Shown here in pieces: positions 1-8,364 of a stretch of 64,000 nt of DNA. The translations under genes and the position numbers were made by a program. A model generated the notes under the pieces. The model saw only the letters and a list, made by a program, of their open reading frames with translations, searched no databases and was not told where the DNA came from. Position 1 is the first letter of the stretch. Every line of letters starts with the position of its first letter. The DNA comes from Pelotalea chapellei (GTDB taxonomy: Bacteria; Desulfobacterota; Desulfuromonadia; Geobacterales; Pseudopelobacteraceae): NCBI RefSeq assembly GCF_018531195.1, contig NZ_JAHDYS010000003.1:1-64000 (forward strand). Direction: 5' to 3'.

Positions 1-65
1 AAGCCCAGAGGGCAGTCGTGCTGCCATGTCCCGTGCACCGTTGTTAAGGAAAACCATACCCTCTA

Positions 66-100
66 CCTCTGAATATACAAGGGTTAGGGAGAGGGGGAAA
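66..100. repeat. Fragment of CCCTCTCCC-type intergenic repeat
   Basis: A short GC-skewed stretch with an AGGG-TTAGGGAGAGGGGG core lies just downstream of the epsI stop codon. It resembles the CCCTCTCCC/GGGAGAGGG palindromic repeats found complete elsewhere in the window (39184-39281, 42336-42450, 63149-63245). Only a fragment is visible, and nothing else is recognised in bases 1-111. Confidence 0.4.
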
Positions 101-111
101 TATGCAGCCGT

Positions 112-765
112 CTACCTCTCCACCGGCCAGTACTTCGGAAGCTGCTCCAGAACATTCCCTGCAAACTGCTGAAGTTTGGCTGCCGCGTTAGTAACCTGAT
201 CATCAGGGACCTGCATTGAAAGCTGCACAAAAGCTCCATCATTCCTGTTGCGGAGCAACCGGCCCCTGATGCGTTCGATGTTCTGTCCAACTCCGGTGGA
301 CAAGACTTTGGTTCCCGACGTCTGATACCAATGCAGCATCACGGTGTTGAGCCCGTCGCGACGCGCCTGCACATAATTGACCTTGTCAGCCGTGGTCTGA
401 TTGGAATGGGGAATCATCACGGTACGCGTGTCAACAATAGCCCAGCCTGCTCCTGGAAGGCAGGCATAGGGGTTATGACCGGTGCGCCCCCCTTTGGCCG
501 TGCCGTAATATCCGACATACAGACTAAGGGGAGTACCGGCATCAGCCCGGTAGTGACGGTAAATGGAGATATCCGCGTTCAGTTCCCGGGTCACCTCTTC
601 CGGAAAACGATCTTCAATCGCATGATAACCGGCCAGATTCAGCGGCAAACGCTCCAGCCCGGTTTGTACGACCGCAGGTTCTGGACGGGCAAAGACCAGA
701 CCCACAAGGGCAATGGTCGTGAGCAACATAATGACCGAGGCCAGAAAACTTTTACGGGAGATCAT
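112..765 (-). CDS. epsI: EpsI-family exosortase-associated protein
   Basis: This 217-residue protein has one N-terminal hydrophobic anchor (about residues 8-26) followed by a soluble, presumably periplasmic domain. Length, topology and position directly after an exosortase match the EpsI (DUF3485) family, which is fused or adjacent to exosortases of the XrtA type. Its molecular role is not established; it is thought to assist exosortase or EPS functions. The ATG is preceded by a GGGGGAAG Shine-Dalgarno-like stretch and overlaps the 3' end of the exosortase ORF by 14 bp, so the two are probably translationally coupled. It is the last gene of the minus-strand cluster visible here. The family call rests mainly on context plus architecture. 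Confidence 0.8.
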   Translation of the reverse strand: MISRKSFLASVIMLLTTIALVGLVFARPEPAVVQTGLERLPLNLAGYHAIEDRFPEEVTRELNADISIYRHYRADAGTPLSLYVGYYGTAKGGRTGHNPYACLPGAGWAIVDTRTVMIPHSNQTTADKVNYVQARRDGLNTVMLHWYQTSGTKVLSTGVGQNIERIRGRLLRNRNDGAFVQLSMQVPDDQVTNAAAKLQQFAGNVLEQLPKYWPVER

Positions 766-2869
766 TGGCTTCCCCCTTGTTCAGAAAATGGAACAGACTG
801 AAAAGCAGTGCGAATCCGAATATGAAAATGACGATTCCGGAAAATTCATGCAAAAACCCCTTGGCGACCTTGTCCCCAAAATAATGTGCCAGCACACCGG
901 TACCGGTAACCCGCACGATATTCGCAGCAATGGCGATGGGAATTGCCGCCAGGATGAGCGAAATCTTGCGCCACCATCCCTTGCGGGACATAAAACAGAA
1001 CACCAGGCTGATCATGGTCAGTGACACTATTGATCTGATGCCGCTGCAGGCTTCCGCCACCTCCAGCTGGGTCTGTACGAAATAAAGCATATTCCCCTCC
1101 CGATATACCGGTATGGCGCACTGGGAAATCAGCTTTTCCGAGATATGAGTGGCCATGAGCTGCAGCCTGCCTGAAACAAGGCTCAACAGCGAATAGGGAA
1201 TAGGCACCATGAACAGCAGAATGCCGAGCGGGAAGGCCAGGAGCCTGACCTTTTTACCCCCCAGGCAGAACCAGGCAAGGCCTGACAAAGAGGCAACCAT
1301 GGCCAGGCGTGCTGGAAAAGCAAGTCCCCCTGCGCTGCTCACCACGTATGTCAGCAAACTGGCTGCAAGCAATGCCCCGCCAAAGGGAGAACTGACGGTA
1401 GGAGTCTCATGCAGAAGTTCCCTTTGCTGCCAGACCAAAAACAGCGAGATGAACGGCACCAGAAAGGCGTGGGAGTTATCGGAATTGGCAATCCAATCCC
1501 TGACAAGTTCAGGAAAGAGCGGAGCAAAAGCAGCACACCATAGGATGATCAACAACAGGATTTTCAAGAGATCCTCCGTCGACATGGGGTCAGTAACTGT
1601 TCTTCCGTGAATGAGATGGCTGATCAATGTCGTATCGCGCGTGGACACATGGGAGTGAAGCGGCAGGGAGACAACCCGTGCAGCTGTTTCCGTGGCCACC
1701 GGATAGCTGCATTCTCCATCGAACTGGTCGGCCAGCTCTGGAATCCGGTCGATCGATTCAGGATATCCCCCAGATATACCCAACCCGAGTTCATCGCTTC
1801 TGCTGACGATCATCGCCTTTGTCTCCGCATCCTTTGCCAGAACAGGATACCTGAGCAGGTCCGGAACTTCGGCAGTGGAGGAGGAAATCAGCGGAATGTC
1901 CTCTTCAATAAAATCCTGAATTTTACGCCGCCTCATCTGCTTAAGTCCGGCAATCCTGGACTGCCACCCAGAAGCAAGTCCTGCCTGAAGCCACGACAGC
2001 CTGGCCAGCGAAAAACCGGTATCGAATTCGGTCCGGCCTATTTTCAAAAACGGCAGGGATCTGGGCAGCCAGTAGAACCACGGGTTAGTCAGCACCATCA
2101 AGGCAACTGCGTACAAAGCAAGTTTCAAACACCCTGCAGCATCATATGCTTGTGTTTCTGCCATCTGCCGAGCGATGGCTCTTCCAATCGGTTCGTTATC
2201 CGTCAGGATGACGCCCCCTTCTACCGTTGAGAAGCATTTGCCCCTCCCCAGACTGAACAGCCCCACATCACCGGATGTACCAAGTTTTGTTCCGTTCCAT
2301 TCATTTCCCATGGCCTGGGCGGCATCTTCGATAACGAAAACTCCGCTCTGCCGCGCCATGTCTCGTACCTTGTTCACATCTGCCGGCACGCCATAAAGAT
2401 GTGTAGGAACAACCGCCAGGAGCCGTTCGTTATTCATGAGCCTCTGAAGGTGATCATGATCGAAGTCAAAGGTCCCTGGCGCAAGATCGCACAGCCTTAC
2501 CTTGAAACCAGCCCGCACAATTGCCGATGGAACCGAATAACAGGTGTAAGCGGGGATCAGTACCTCGTCCCTGCCGGGCTGGAGATCGTGGAGCGCCCTC
2601 AGGATCAGCACCATGGCTGTTTTCCCTGAAGAGACAGCACAACAATGACTTACCCGGAAATATTCCCGTAGCTCCGACTCAAAGCGGTCTACAGCGCCTT
2701 CCCCTTGAAAGATTGCAAAGAGTCCCCTGAGCAGGTCCCGAACGCCGAGCGCTACTGCAACTGGTGGAAGGGTCCTGCCGATACGCGGAAGACTGATATG
2801 GGATGTCGAATGAAATTGTGATTGCAATACTGGCAATAGAATCTTCCAGGGAGTCCCGACAGGCTCCAT
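752..2869 (-). CDS. xrtA: DegT-type aminotransferase fused to exosortase (XrtA)
   Basis: One 705-residue ORF carries two proteins normally encoded separately. Residues about 27-425 are a DegT/DnrJ/EryC1/StrS PLP-dependent aminotransferase, with the IEDAAQA segment near 180-186 and the likely PLP lysine K211 in SLGRGKCFS. Residues about 430-700 are a multi-pass exosortase with the predicted catalytic triad C608 (EACSGIRS), R653 (NIVRVTG) and H674 (HEFSG). The exosortase would cleave PEP-CTERM proteins at the inner membrane; the aminotransferase presumably acts on a nucleotide sugar in the cytoplasm. An internal ATG at 1583-1585 (residue 429) could start a free exosortase, but it has only a weak upstream GGAAG. 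The N-terminal start is uncertain: no good ribosome site precedes the ATG, and family similarity begins near residue 27. The gene overlaps epsI. Confidence 0.85.
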   Translation of the reverse strand: MEPVGTPWKILLPVLQSQFHSTSHISLPRIGRTLPPVAVALGVRDLLRGLFAIFQGEGAVDRFESELREYFRVSHCCAVSSGKTAMVLILRALHDLQPGRDEVLIPAYTCYSVPSAIVRAGFKVRLCDLAPGTFDFDHDHLQRLMNNERLLAVVPTHLYGVPADVNKVRDMARQSGVFVIEDAAQAMGNEWNGTKLGTSGDVGLFSLGRGKCFSTVEGGVILTDNEPIGRAIARQMAETQAYDAAGCLKLALYAVALMVLTNPWFYWLPRSLPFLKIGRTEFDTGFSLARLSWLQAGLASGWQSRIAGLKQMRRRKIQDFIEEDIPLISSSTAEVPDLLRYPVLAKDAETKAMIVSRSDELGLGISGGYPESIDRIPELADQFDGECSYPVATETAARVVSLPLHSHVSTRDTTLISHLIHGRTVTDPMSTEDLLKILLLIILWCAAFAPLFPELVRDWIANSDNSHAFLVPFISLFLVWQQRELLHETPTVSSPFGGALLAASLLTYVVSSAGGLAFPARLAMVASLSGLAWFCLGGKKVRLLAFPLGILLFMVPIPYSLLSLVSGRLQLMATHISEKLISQCAIPVYREGNMLYFVQTQLEVAEACSGIRSIVSLTMISLVFCFMSRKGWWRKISLILAAIPIAIAANIVRVTGTGVLAHYFGDKVAKGFLHEFSGIVIFIFGFALLFSLFHFLNKGEANDLP

Positions 2870-2899
2870 AGGTGGAGTTGATCAATTGCAGAAGTATTT

Positions 2900-2914
2900 C
2901 ACGTTTGATGCCAC
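2900..2914 (-). promoter_or_regulatory. Degenerate sigma-54-like box upstream of xrtA fusion
   Basis: On the minus strand TGGCAT is followed after five bases by GTGA. The -24 half matches the sigma-54 consensus but the -12 half lacks the conserved GC, so this is weak. It is listed because similar TGGCAY-N5-GTGG sequences precede two other cluster genes (13586-13602 and 50901-50916). The rest of 2870-3094 shows no gene. Confidence 0.15.
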
Positions 2915-3094
2915 ACTGGTAAATCGTTGGTTATCAGATATTTAGATGGATTCAGAGGGACTGGAGCATGTTACAGCAGATGATTCGTAAGCGGATGCAG
3001 GTCAGTAAAATGCTGAACTGACAGGGATGTGGAGTGATGTTAAGAATTTTACGAAGTTAGATTTGTGGCTAATTCAATTAACTCTTTTCATATT

Positions 3095-3979
3095 TCAAGA
3101 AAAAGAAGCCAAATTTTCTTCGAACAGATGATGCCAGATTCCCAGTGAATCGAGCAGCAATTCATCCTTGAAAGGTTTTTTTGAGCAGAAGGAAATCAAC
3201 TTTTTCAGTTTTCTTTTGGCGTATGGAAGTATTCCAATAAAATTTTTCTTATCCAGATTCCAGGGTTTTTCACTCCCTATGTAATGAATCACTTTAACAG
3301 GCCGCCTACCCCCTTTAATTGCATAACCAAACTGTCGGTACCTATCCAGGTGGCAGTGGAACATGTTGTAGCCATGGTCGAGATGCAATTCCTGGCAGCC
3401 ATCCCAATCCGGATAATATGCCTGAAGAAAATCCTGATCTCCCCCTTTCTCCACATTCTCTATCTTTCCAACCTTCCCCAGCATGTCACGGTAAAGTTCA
3501 CATGAGGGTTCAATAACCATCAAACCGGAGTTCAGCCCGGTCCAGTGGCGATATTCCGGGAGCATTCCCCCTGCGTTTACCGCAGACATGTGCGGCTTAT
3601 CAAACAACTCGTCGATGTTTTTTACAATCAGCATATCCGCATCAAGAAAGACAATTTTGTCATACTGGGTCTGGCTGAAAATATCCAGTTTTGAGTAGGT
3701 GAAGGCCCAATGATCGTCTTTTGCTATGGCTGTCGGATTTTCAATGGTGCACTGCATCAGCTTGTACTCGATGCCGCAGTTGCTGAGCACCTTCCGTGAT
3801 TCTTCGGATACCGAGTCGCTGATCAGGAGCAGAAAAGGATAGTCGGTACCGGTGCGCATCAGGGAATGATAGAGCACCATAATCCCATCCAGGTAACTGT
3901 CGGTCGATAACACCGAGATGTAGCAGCAATTTCGTTGTACAGAATTATCTACTGAAATCAGGCATGGTTGAGGGTACAT
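3095..3979 (-). CDS. Glycosyltransferase family 8-like (glycogenin fold)
   Basis: The 294-residue protein shows the GT8/glycogenin-like GT-A pattern: a DxD metal-binding motif at D113-A-D115 (FLDADML), a GLNSGLMV segment near residue 150, a GGDQDFL acceptor-site segment, and a C-terminal HYIGSEKPW motif whose His usually completes the metal site. It should be a retaining, metal-dependent transferase using a UDP-sugar. The ATG has GGAG six bases upstream. It lies between the FemAB-like gene and the aminotransferase-exosortase fusion, within the polysaccharide cluster, so it probably adds a sugar to the repeat unit. Donor and acceptor cannot be read from sequence. Confidence 0.85.
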   Translation of the reverse strand: MYPQPCLISVDNSVQRNCCYISVLSTDSYLDGIMVLYHSLMRTGTDYPFLLLISDSVSEESRKVLSNCGIEYKLMQCTIENPTAIAKDDHWAFTYSKLDIFSQTQYDKIVFLDADMLIVKNIDELFDKPHMSAVNAGGMLPEYRHWTGLNSGLMVIEPSCELYRDMLGKVGKIENVEKGGDQDFLQAYYPDWDGCQELHLDHGYNMFHCHLDRYRQFGYAIKGGRRPVKVIHYIGSEKPWNLDKKNFIGILPYAKRKLKKLISFCSKKPFKDELLLDSLGIWHHLFEENLASFS

Positions 3980-4045
3980 GATGATCTCCGAAAAGCGTGC
4001 AGTCCCACCCTCTCACTTGAAGGAAAGTGCTGCAGGCGAATTAGG

Positions 4046-4264
4046 TATCTGTTGAGAAACTCAGGTTGTTCAAAAATAGTCAGATCGTCGCACCCGGAGA
4101 ACGCCCCGCGGAGGCAGCCCCCTCTCTATCTCTCCCCCGCTGGGGGAGAGCATGCCTTGTCCTCTCCCTGTGGGAGAGGGATTGGGTGAGGGCAGCAGCG
4201 CTACGTCGCACAAGGTGGCTTTCGAGGACGGCGGCGAGATGGCTGTTTTTCAACAACCTGTTAG
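4046..4264 (+). repeat. MITE-like element A, copy 1
   Basis: An element of about 220 bp bounded by imperfect terminal inverted repeats: CAGGTTGTTCAAAAATAGTC at the left (4062) and the complement of CAGGTTGTTGAAAAACAGCC at the right. Over 30 bp, 24 positions match. A CCCTCTCCC/GGGAGAGGG palindromic repeat is nested inside. It begins two bases after the stop codon of the minus-strand FemAB-like gene. No coding capacity for a transposase. Confidence 0.85.
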
Positions 4265-4265
4265 A

Positions 4266-5306
4266 TCACGGAATGTTCTTCACAATCGCCGGTCCCAAAA
4301 TCTTTGTCACCGGCACAGGCAACTGCTGCCAGAGTTTTACCGCCATCCGATATTTCGGGTTGGAGGGATTGAGCTCAGGCAACTGTTGTCCATCCTTGAG
4401 CAGGTATTGCCAGTAGAGCGGTACCGGTTTCGCACCCCATTGTTTCTTGAAACAAAAGGTACCCTCCCCCGGAGTTGACCTGCCGAAGTCGAATCTTTGT
4501 GCCCCCTGGGCTATGGCAAATTTGATCGCCTCCCAGTAGAGCAGATTGTTGGGACATTTATTCTTGTAGTCGCTGATCGAGGATGCCCAGGGCACCTCCA
4601 GAACATCCCTGTACCAGGTCATCAGACCCGCAGCTATCGTTATGCCGTCACATTTGACAATAATGATACGGGTCGTATCACGAAAGGTTTCCAGGATGGT
4701 CTGAAAGAAATTCCTGCCATATACAGGGGTTCCGAGATCTCTCATGTTGCGGCAGAACACTTCGTAAAACTGGTCCAAAAGCTCGCTGCCGCCAATCTCT
4801 GTTGTCAGACCGCTTTTTTCAGCCTTGCGAACCTGGTTGCGAACCTTGCTGTCCAAAGCCTTCCATTGATTATCTGCTGTTTCATGTAGATCAAGGACCA
4901 TGCTGACCTTGTGCTGCTTTGTTTCGGCATCCATTGAGCATTCCGTGTGGCGGAACTCAGCAAAATCCGCATGCTGCCCGGCCATAAGCAAACGTGACTC
5001 TGCTACCAGAAGGCCAGTCGCATCTTCATTATCACTAAGCATACCGCCATAATTGAAAAAGGGCAGTGAGATCATGAAATTTCCGAAAAGCCTGCTTTTC
5101 ATGTGAACAAGGGGCAGAATTCCGCAAATCTCGTTGTCACCTTTCATGGCAGCCAGATAGTAGGTCTTGTGGCCGAAACTTTTCTCGATAACCTCCCGCC
5201 AACCATAGAGGTGATAATTACTGCTCGCCTTTTGTGAGGTAACAAAGGAATCCCAGGCAGATCCATCCTTGTCGTAACCTTGTACGCGTATCTTCATTGT
5301 GATCAT
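4266..5306 (-). CDS. FemAB-like XrtA/PEP-CTERM-associated protein
   Basis: The 346-residue protein has the double-GNAT FemAB-like pattern: an N-terminal YHLYGWREVI segment (about residues 31-40) and a C-terminal FDFGRSTPGEGTFCFKKQWG segment that is characteristic of FemAB-related proteins in exosortase loci. FemAB enzymes transfer aminoacyl groups, but the substrate of the PEP-CTERM-associated branch is unknown; modification of the exopolysaccharide or a lipid-linked intermediate is an inference. An AGGA lies four bases before the first ATG; a second ATG three codons on is possible. MITE-like element A copy 1 begins just after the stop. Confidence 0.85.
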   Translation of the reverse strand: MITMKIRVQGYDKDGSAWDSFVTSQKASSNYHLYGWREVIEKSFGHKTYYLAAMKGDNEICGILPLVHMKSRLFGNFMISLPFFNYGGMLSDNEDATGLLVAESRLLMAGQHADFAEFRHTECSMDAETKQHKVSMVLDLHETADNQWKALDSKVRNQVRKAEKSGLTTEIGGSELLDQFYEVFCRNMRDLGTPVYGRNFFQTILETFRDTTRIIIVKCDGITIAAGLMTWYRDVLEVPWASSISDYKNKCPNNLLYWEAIKFAIAQGAQRFDFGRSTPGEGTFCFKKQWGAKPVPLYWQYLLKDGQQLPELNPSNPKYRMAVKLWQQLPVPVTKILGPAIVKNIP

Positions 5307-5361
5307 CCATCCTGCCGCAACCCGCCAGCCTTCATCACAATGGGGGGAAGCAGCGGCATTT

Positions 5362-6303
5362 TCAGAAATTCAGGCCCGAACGCAACCTGTTAAGCACACG
5401 GGCCATGAAAGACGGCACGCATGACTTGAAAAGTTCCAGATAAAGTTCGCTGTGGTACGGAAAGGTGCGAATCAGGGAGGCAGCCTTGCGGCGGGCAAGA
5501 GTGTGGTGACCCTGCTGACGGTAATGATGGGGCAGCGAGCGGCGGAGTTGATCCAGCCGTCCTCGAACCAGGTCGGCTTCCGCTCCCGACCCTTGAAGAA
5601 GCGTGTGTTCCTCCACAAGCAACTCAAACATGCGAATCATGGATTCGGTCATCTCCACATGATTCTTGCTGAGGCTGCCGGAGCGCCAGCGATACATTGC
5701 CAGAGGCTCAGGTATGTACCCCACGGCATAACCATTCAGGGCGGCTCGGATCCAGTGCAGGTAGTCTTCGGATTGATGAAAGCGGGTATCGAACCCGCCG
5801 GATCTGTCATGGCAGCTGCGACGTTCCAATACCGTAGGCACCTGAATTGCGCATCCTTTGAGCAATGCTTTGAGACAGTGCCCGCTGACTGCCGCATTTT
5901 GCCGAAGCTGGTACCAATTTGGCTGTATGGGGTTGTCCTGCTCATCAATAATGTACAGGTCACTGTGCACCAGGCCACACTCCGGATGCAGGTCAAGGAA
6001 TGCCACCTGCTGCTCGAGCTTGCCCGGACACCACATGTCATCCGCATCCAGATAGGCGATAAACTCTCCATTAGACCTGGAAATACCGAGGTTGCGTGCT
6101 GCCGATGGCCCCGCGTTGGACTGGGACAGGTACGTGACCTTGCCTTTCCAGCGCTCAAGCAGGGCCGCCGTTTCATCCGTTGAACCGTCATCCACAACTA
6201 TTATCTCGAGATCGCTATAGGTCTGATCCACAACTGACTGAAGAGCGCGCTCTATGAAAGATGCACAGTTGAATGTGGGTGTGATTACCGAAACACGTGG
6301 CAT
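5362..6303 (-). CDS. Glycosyltransferase family 2
   Basis: A 313-residue inverting GT-A enzyme. The nucleotide-binding VVDDGSTDE motif lies near residues 36-44, the metal-binding LDADD near 88-92, and the SEDYLHW motif supplies the likely catalytic base Asp. The C-terminal third is helical and basic, with no clear membrane segment. The start ATG has GGAG upstream. It is one of four GT2 proteins encoded in tandem; 18 bp separate it from the gene upstream. It should add one sugar to the lipid-linked repeat unit on the cytoplasmic face. The sugar is unknown. Confidence 0.9.
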   Translation of the reverse strand: MPRVSVITPTFNCASFIERALQSVVDQTYSDLEIIVVDDGSTDETAALLERWKGKVTYLSQSNAGPSAARNLGISRSNGEFIAYLDADDMWCPGKLEQQVAFLDLHPECGLVHSDLYIIDEQDNPIQPNWYQLRQNAAVSGHCLKALLKGCAIQVPTVLERRSCHDRSGGFDTRFHQSEDYLHWIRAALNGYAVGYIPEPLAMYRWRSGSLSKNHVEMTESMIRMFELLVEEHTLLQGSGAEADLVRGRLDQLRRSLPHHYRQQGHHTLARRKAASLIRTFPYHSELYLELFKSCVPSFMARVLNRLRSGLNF

Positions 6304-6321
6304 AACGATTCTCCGGAGTGG

Positions 6322-7290
6322 CTACTTCAGATCTGGAGTCAGTCGAGCTGCAAACAGGCTCTGCTTGAACTTTCTCAGTTTCTCGAACAGCCAGTCCGGC
6401 ATTGAGAAGATGCAGAAATAAAGGATATCTTTCGGACAGTACGGATATTTTTGAAGAGCCTCCAGCATCAGGCTTTTTGCCTTGCTGCGGTTGGTGGCCG
6501 AAAAATAATATTTGTAGGCAAAACGCTTCAAAGTGTTGTGGATGTTGAAATTAAAAGCTTTGCAGAAATCCTGGTCAGACAGGCGGGCTTCCTTGATATG
6601 CTGGTAGATCAGCTTGTTAAAAACGTAGAAATTGGCTTTGAGATGTTTGTCAAGGTTCTGGGAAATGCCTGTGCCTCGGACCCGGTAGCTGAACAGACTT
6701 CCCTCACAGAAAAGCACTTCACCGTTGCATGCTATCCGCAGCCAGAGATCATAATCCTCACAGGAAATGCACTCCCTGCTTTCATCAAAGTAGCCGACGC
6801 GTGAGAATATTTCGCGACGTATCAAAGTGCCTGAGGGAGAATTGATCCGGTTGCTCTTCAAAAAATCCAGATACACCGAACCGCTGGGGAACTCCCGGGG
6901 GCCCTGATTGGGAATCAATGCTCCCTCTTCATCAACCAGCTCCGGGTATGAATACACCAGGGCGCACTCCGGATGTGCCTGCAGCAGCCTGACTTGTTCA
7001 GCCGTTTTGGTGGGATGCCAGAGATCATCGTCATCAAGGAGAGCAATGACATCTCCACGGGCAATACGGATCCCATGATTTCTGGCTGCCGCCGGGCCAC
7101 CGTTTTCCTGCCGTACATATTTAACTTTGGGAGCATAGGGGGCCACGATGGAGCGTATGTCCTCCCGAGAACCATCATCGACCACGATTATTTCCAGCAG
7201 TTCGTAAGTCTGGGCCAAGGCCGATTCAACTGCCTGGGCCAGGTAACGGGTTCCGTTGTAGGTCGCGATTACTGCAGATACTGTCAGCAT
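6322..7290 (-). CDS. Glycosyltransferase family 2
   Basis: A 322-residue GT-A glycosyltransferase similar in layout to its downstream neighbour. It shows VVDDGSRED near residues 36-44, LDDDD near 88-92, and the CEDYDLW catalytic motif around residue 180. AAGGA precedes the ATG at suitable spacing. The two genes may be old duplicates, but they have diverged clearly in the C-terminal half, which is more basic and aromatic here. Role: one glycosidic transfer in repeat-unit assembly; specificity is not predictable. Confidence 0.9.
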   Translation of the reverse strand: MLTVSAVIATYNGTRYLAQAVESALAQTYELLEIIVVDDGSREDIRSIVAPYAPKVKYVRQENGGPAAARNHGIRIARGDVIALLDDDDLWHPTKTAEQVRLLQAHPECALVYSYPELVDEEGALIPNQGPREFPSGSVYLDFLKSNRINSPSGTLIRREIFSRVGYFDESRECISCEDYDLWLRIACNGEVLFCEGSLFSYRVRGTGISQNLDKHLKANFYVFNKLIYQHIKEARLSDQDFCKAFNFNIHNTLKRFAYKYYFSATNRSKAKSLMLEALQKYPYCPKDILYFCIFSMPDWLFEKLRKFKQSLFAARLTPDLK

Positions 7291-7324
7291 AGCCGTCCTT
7301 TCTAGCCTCTTAAGTGTTGTCTCT

Positions 7325-8350
7325 TCAGCTGTTCAGTGTTTTGAACAGCCTCGTCCGGGTCTGGCTGGCCAAGGTGCCCTTGAAAAGGTTGATCCAGAAA
7401 TAGGGATGCCATGATATGAACAATCTGAAGACTGCCCTGAACCACACAGGAAGCGCCCCTTTCTGATCCGGTGCCCCACCCTTGCCCCTGAGCGCTGCCC
7501 AGACCCCTTCAAGGCATGCATTAAAAATTGGCTTTTCCTCTTGATCGTAAAAATATTTCAGATGTCCAATCATCACGCTCAAGTAATGCCAGAACATCAC
7601 CATTCGTCTGAATCCGCTGAGGTGGTCCTTCCAGAGGAAATAGACGTTGCGCGTCATCAGAAAGACATGGAAAGGAGAACGTTTTCCGGATGTCTGTGAT
7701 TCCTTGTGCAGAATGTGCGCATGCATCAGGACTCTGGTTTTAAAGCCGGCCTGGAGAGCACGCAGGGAATAGTCGAAATCTTCCTGGTAGGCAAAATACC
7801 GCGCCTTCAGGAAACCTATTTTTTCGATAACACTCTTTCTGACAAACAGCGCAGTGCCGTACAGGATCAGAAGCCGCTGCATCTGTGGATCATCCAGCTG
7901 ACAGGGATCTGTTACCGGATTGATTTCAAAGTTGGCAAAGTCAGGGTAAGCACCGATATACTGGACCTTCTCCGGATCATCGTAGTACCGCACCAGCGGG
8001 CTGATCAGACCGACTTCGGGAGATGATTCAGCCTCAGCGACCAGTTTTCCCAGTACATCAGGATCGACAACCGTATCGTTATTAAGCAGCCAGACATAAT
8101 CGGCCCCGTGCTGCAAAGCGTGGTACATGCCAACATTGTTGCCCCCTGTGTACCCGAAGTTCTGGTTGTTTTCGATCAGCAGCACCCACGGAAAAGCACG
8201 CCGGATGGTTTCGACCGAACCATCGGAGGAACCGTTGTCAACGACGATAATTTCATAATCCGGATAGCTCAATCGTGAGAGAGACTCCAGGCATTCAATT
8301 GTGTGGGCAACACCGTTCCAGTTAAGGACAATGATGAAGACCCGCGGCAT
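7325..8350 (-). CDS. Glycosyltransferase family 2, rhamnosyltransferase-like
   Basis: This GT2 protein has the VVDNGSSDGS motif, the NFGYTGGNN segment typical of rhamnosyltransferase-like GT2 enzymes, a metal-binding NNDT, and the QEDFDYSLR catalytic-base motif. The C-terminal region carries aromatic, possibly membrane-associated helices. The start used here is the ATG at 8350, preceded by AAGGAA nine bases upstream; the ORF extends to an ATG at 8380, which would overlap the preceding gene by 16 bp and has no ribosome site. The rhamnosyl assignment is by motif resemblance only. Confidence 0.88.
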   Translation of the reverse strand: MPRVFIIVLNWNGVAHTIECLESLSRLSYPDYEIIVVDNGSSDGSVETIRRAFPWVLLIENNQNFGYTGGNNVGMYHALQHGADYVWLLNNDTVVDPDVLGKLVAEAESSPEVGLISPLVRYYDDPEKVQYIGAYPDFANFEINPVTDPCQLDDPQMQRLLILYGTALFVRKSVIEKIGFLKARYFAYQEDFDYSLRALQAGFKTRVLMHAHILHKESQTSGKRSPFHVFLMTRNVYFLWKDHLSGFRRMVMFWHYLSVMIGHLKYFYDQEEKPIFNACLEGVWAALRGKGGAPDQKGALPVWFRAVFRLFISWHPYFWINLFKGTLASQTRTRLFKTLNS

Positions 8351-8364
8351 GGCTGCTGTTTCCT

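Noticed and set aside
752-2869. Sequencing frameshift as the cause of the aminotransferase-exosortase fusion
   Set aside because: Both halves are full length and in one continuous frame with no stop, so the sequence as given shows a real fusion ORF. An indel error near 1585-1600 cannot be excluded and is stated as a refuting test.
4046-4264. Short ORFs inside element A copies as small genes
   Set aside because: The same peptide (SGCSKIVRSS and following) appears in every copy because the element is repeated; the copies have different stops and no ribosome site. Only the copy at 33232 is translated, as part of a larger gene.
5452-6183. Long plus-strand ORF opposite a GT2 gene
   Set aside because: Antisense to a gene with clear GT2 motifs, with no recognisable product. 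Similar antisense ORFs at 9623-10309, 10880-11809 and 23535-24305 were dropped for the same reason.
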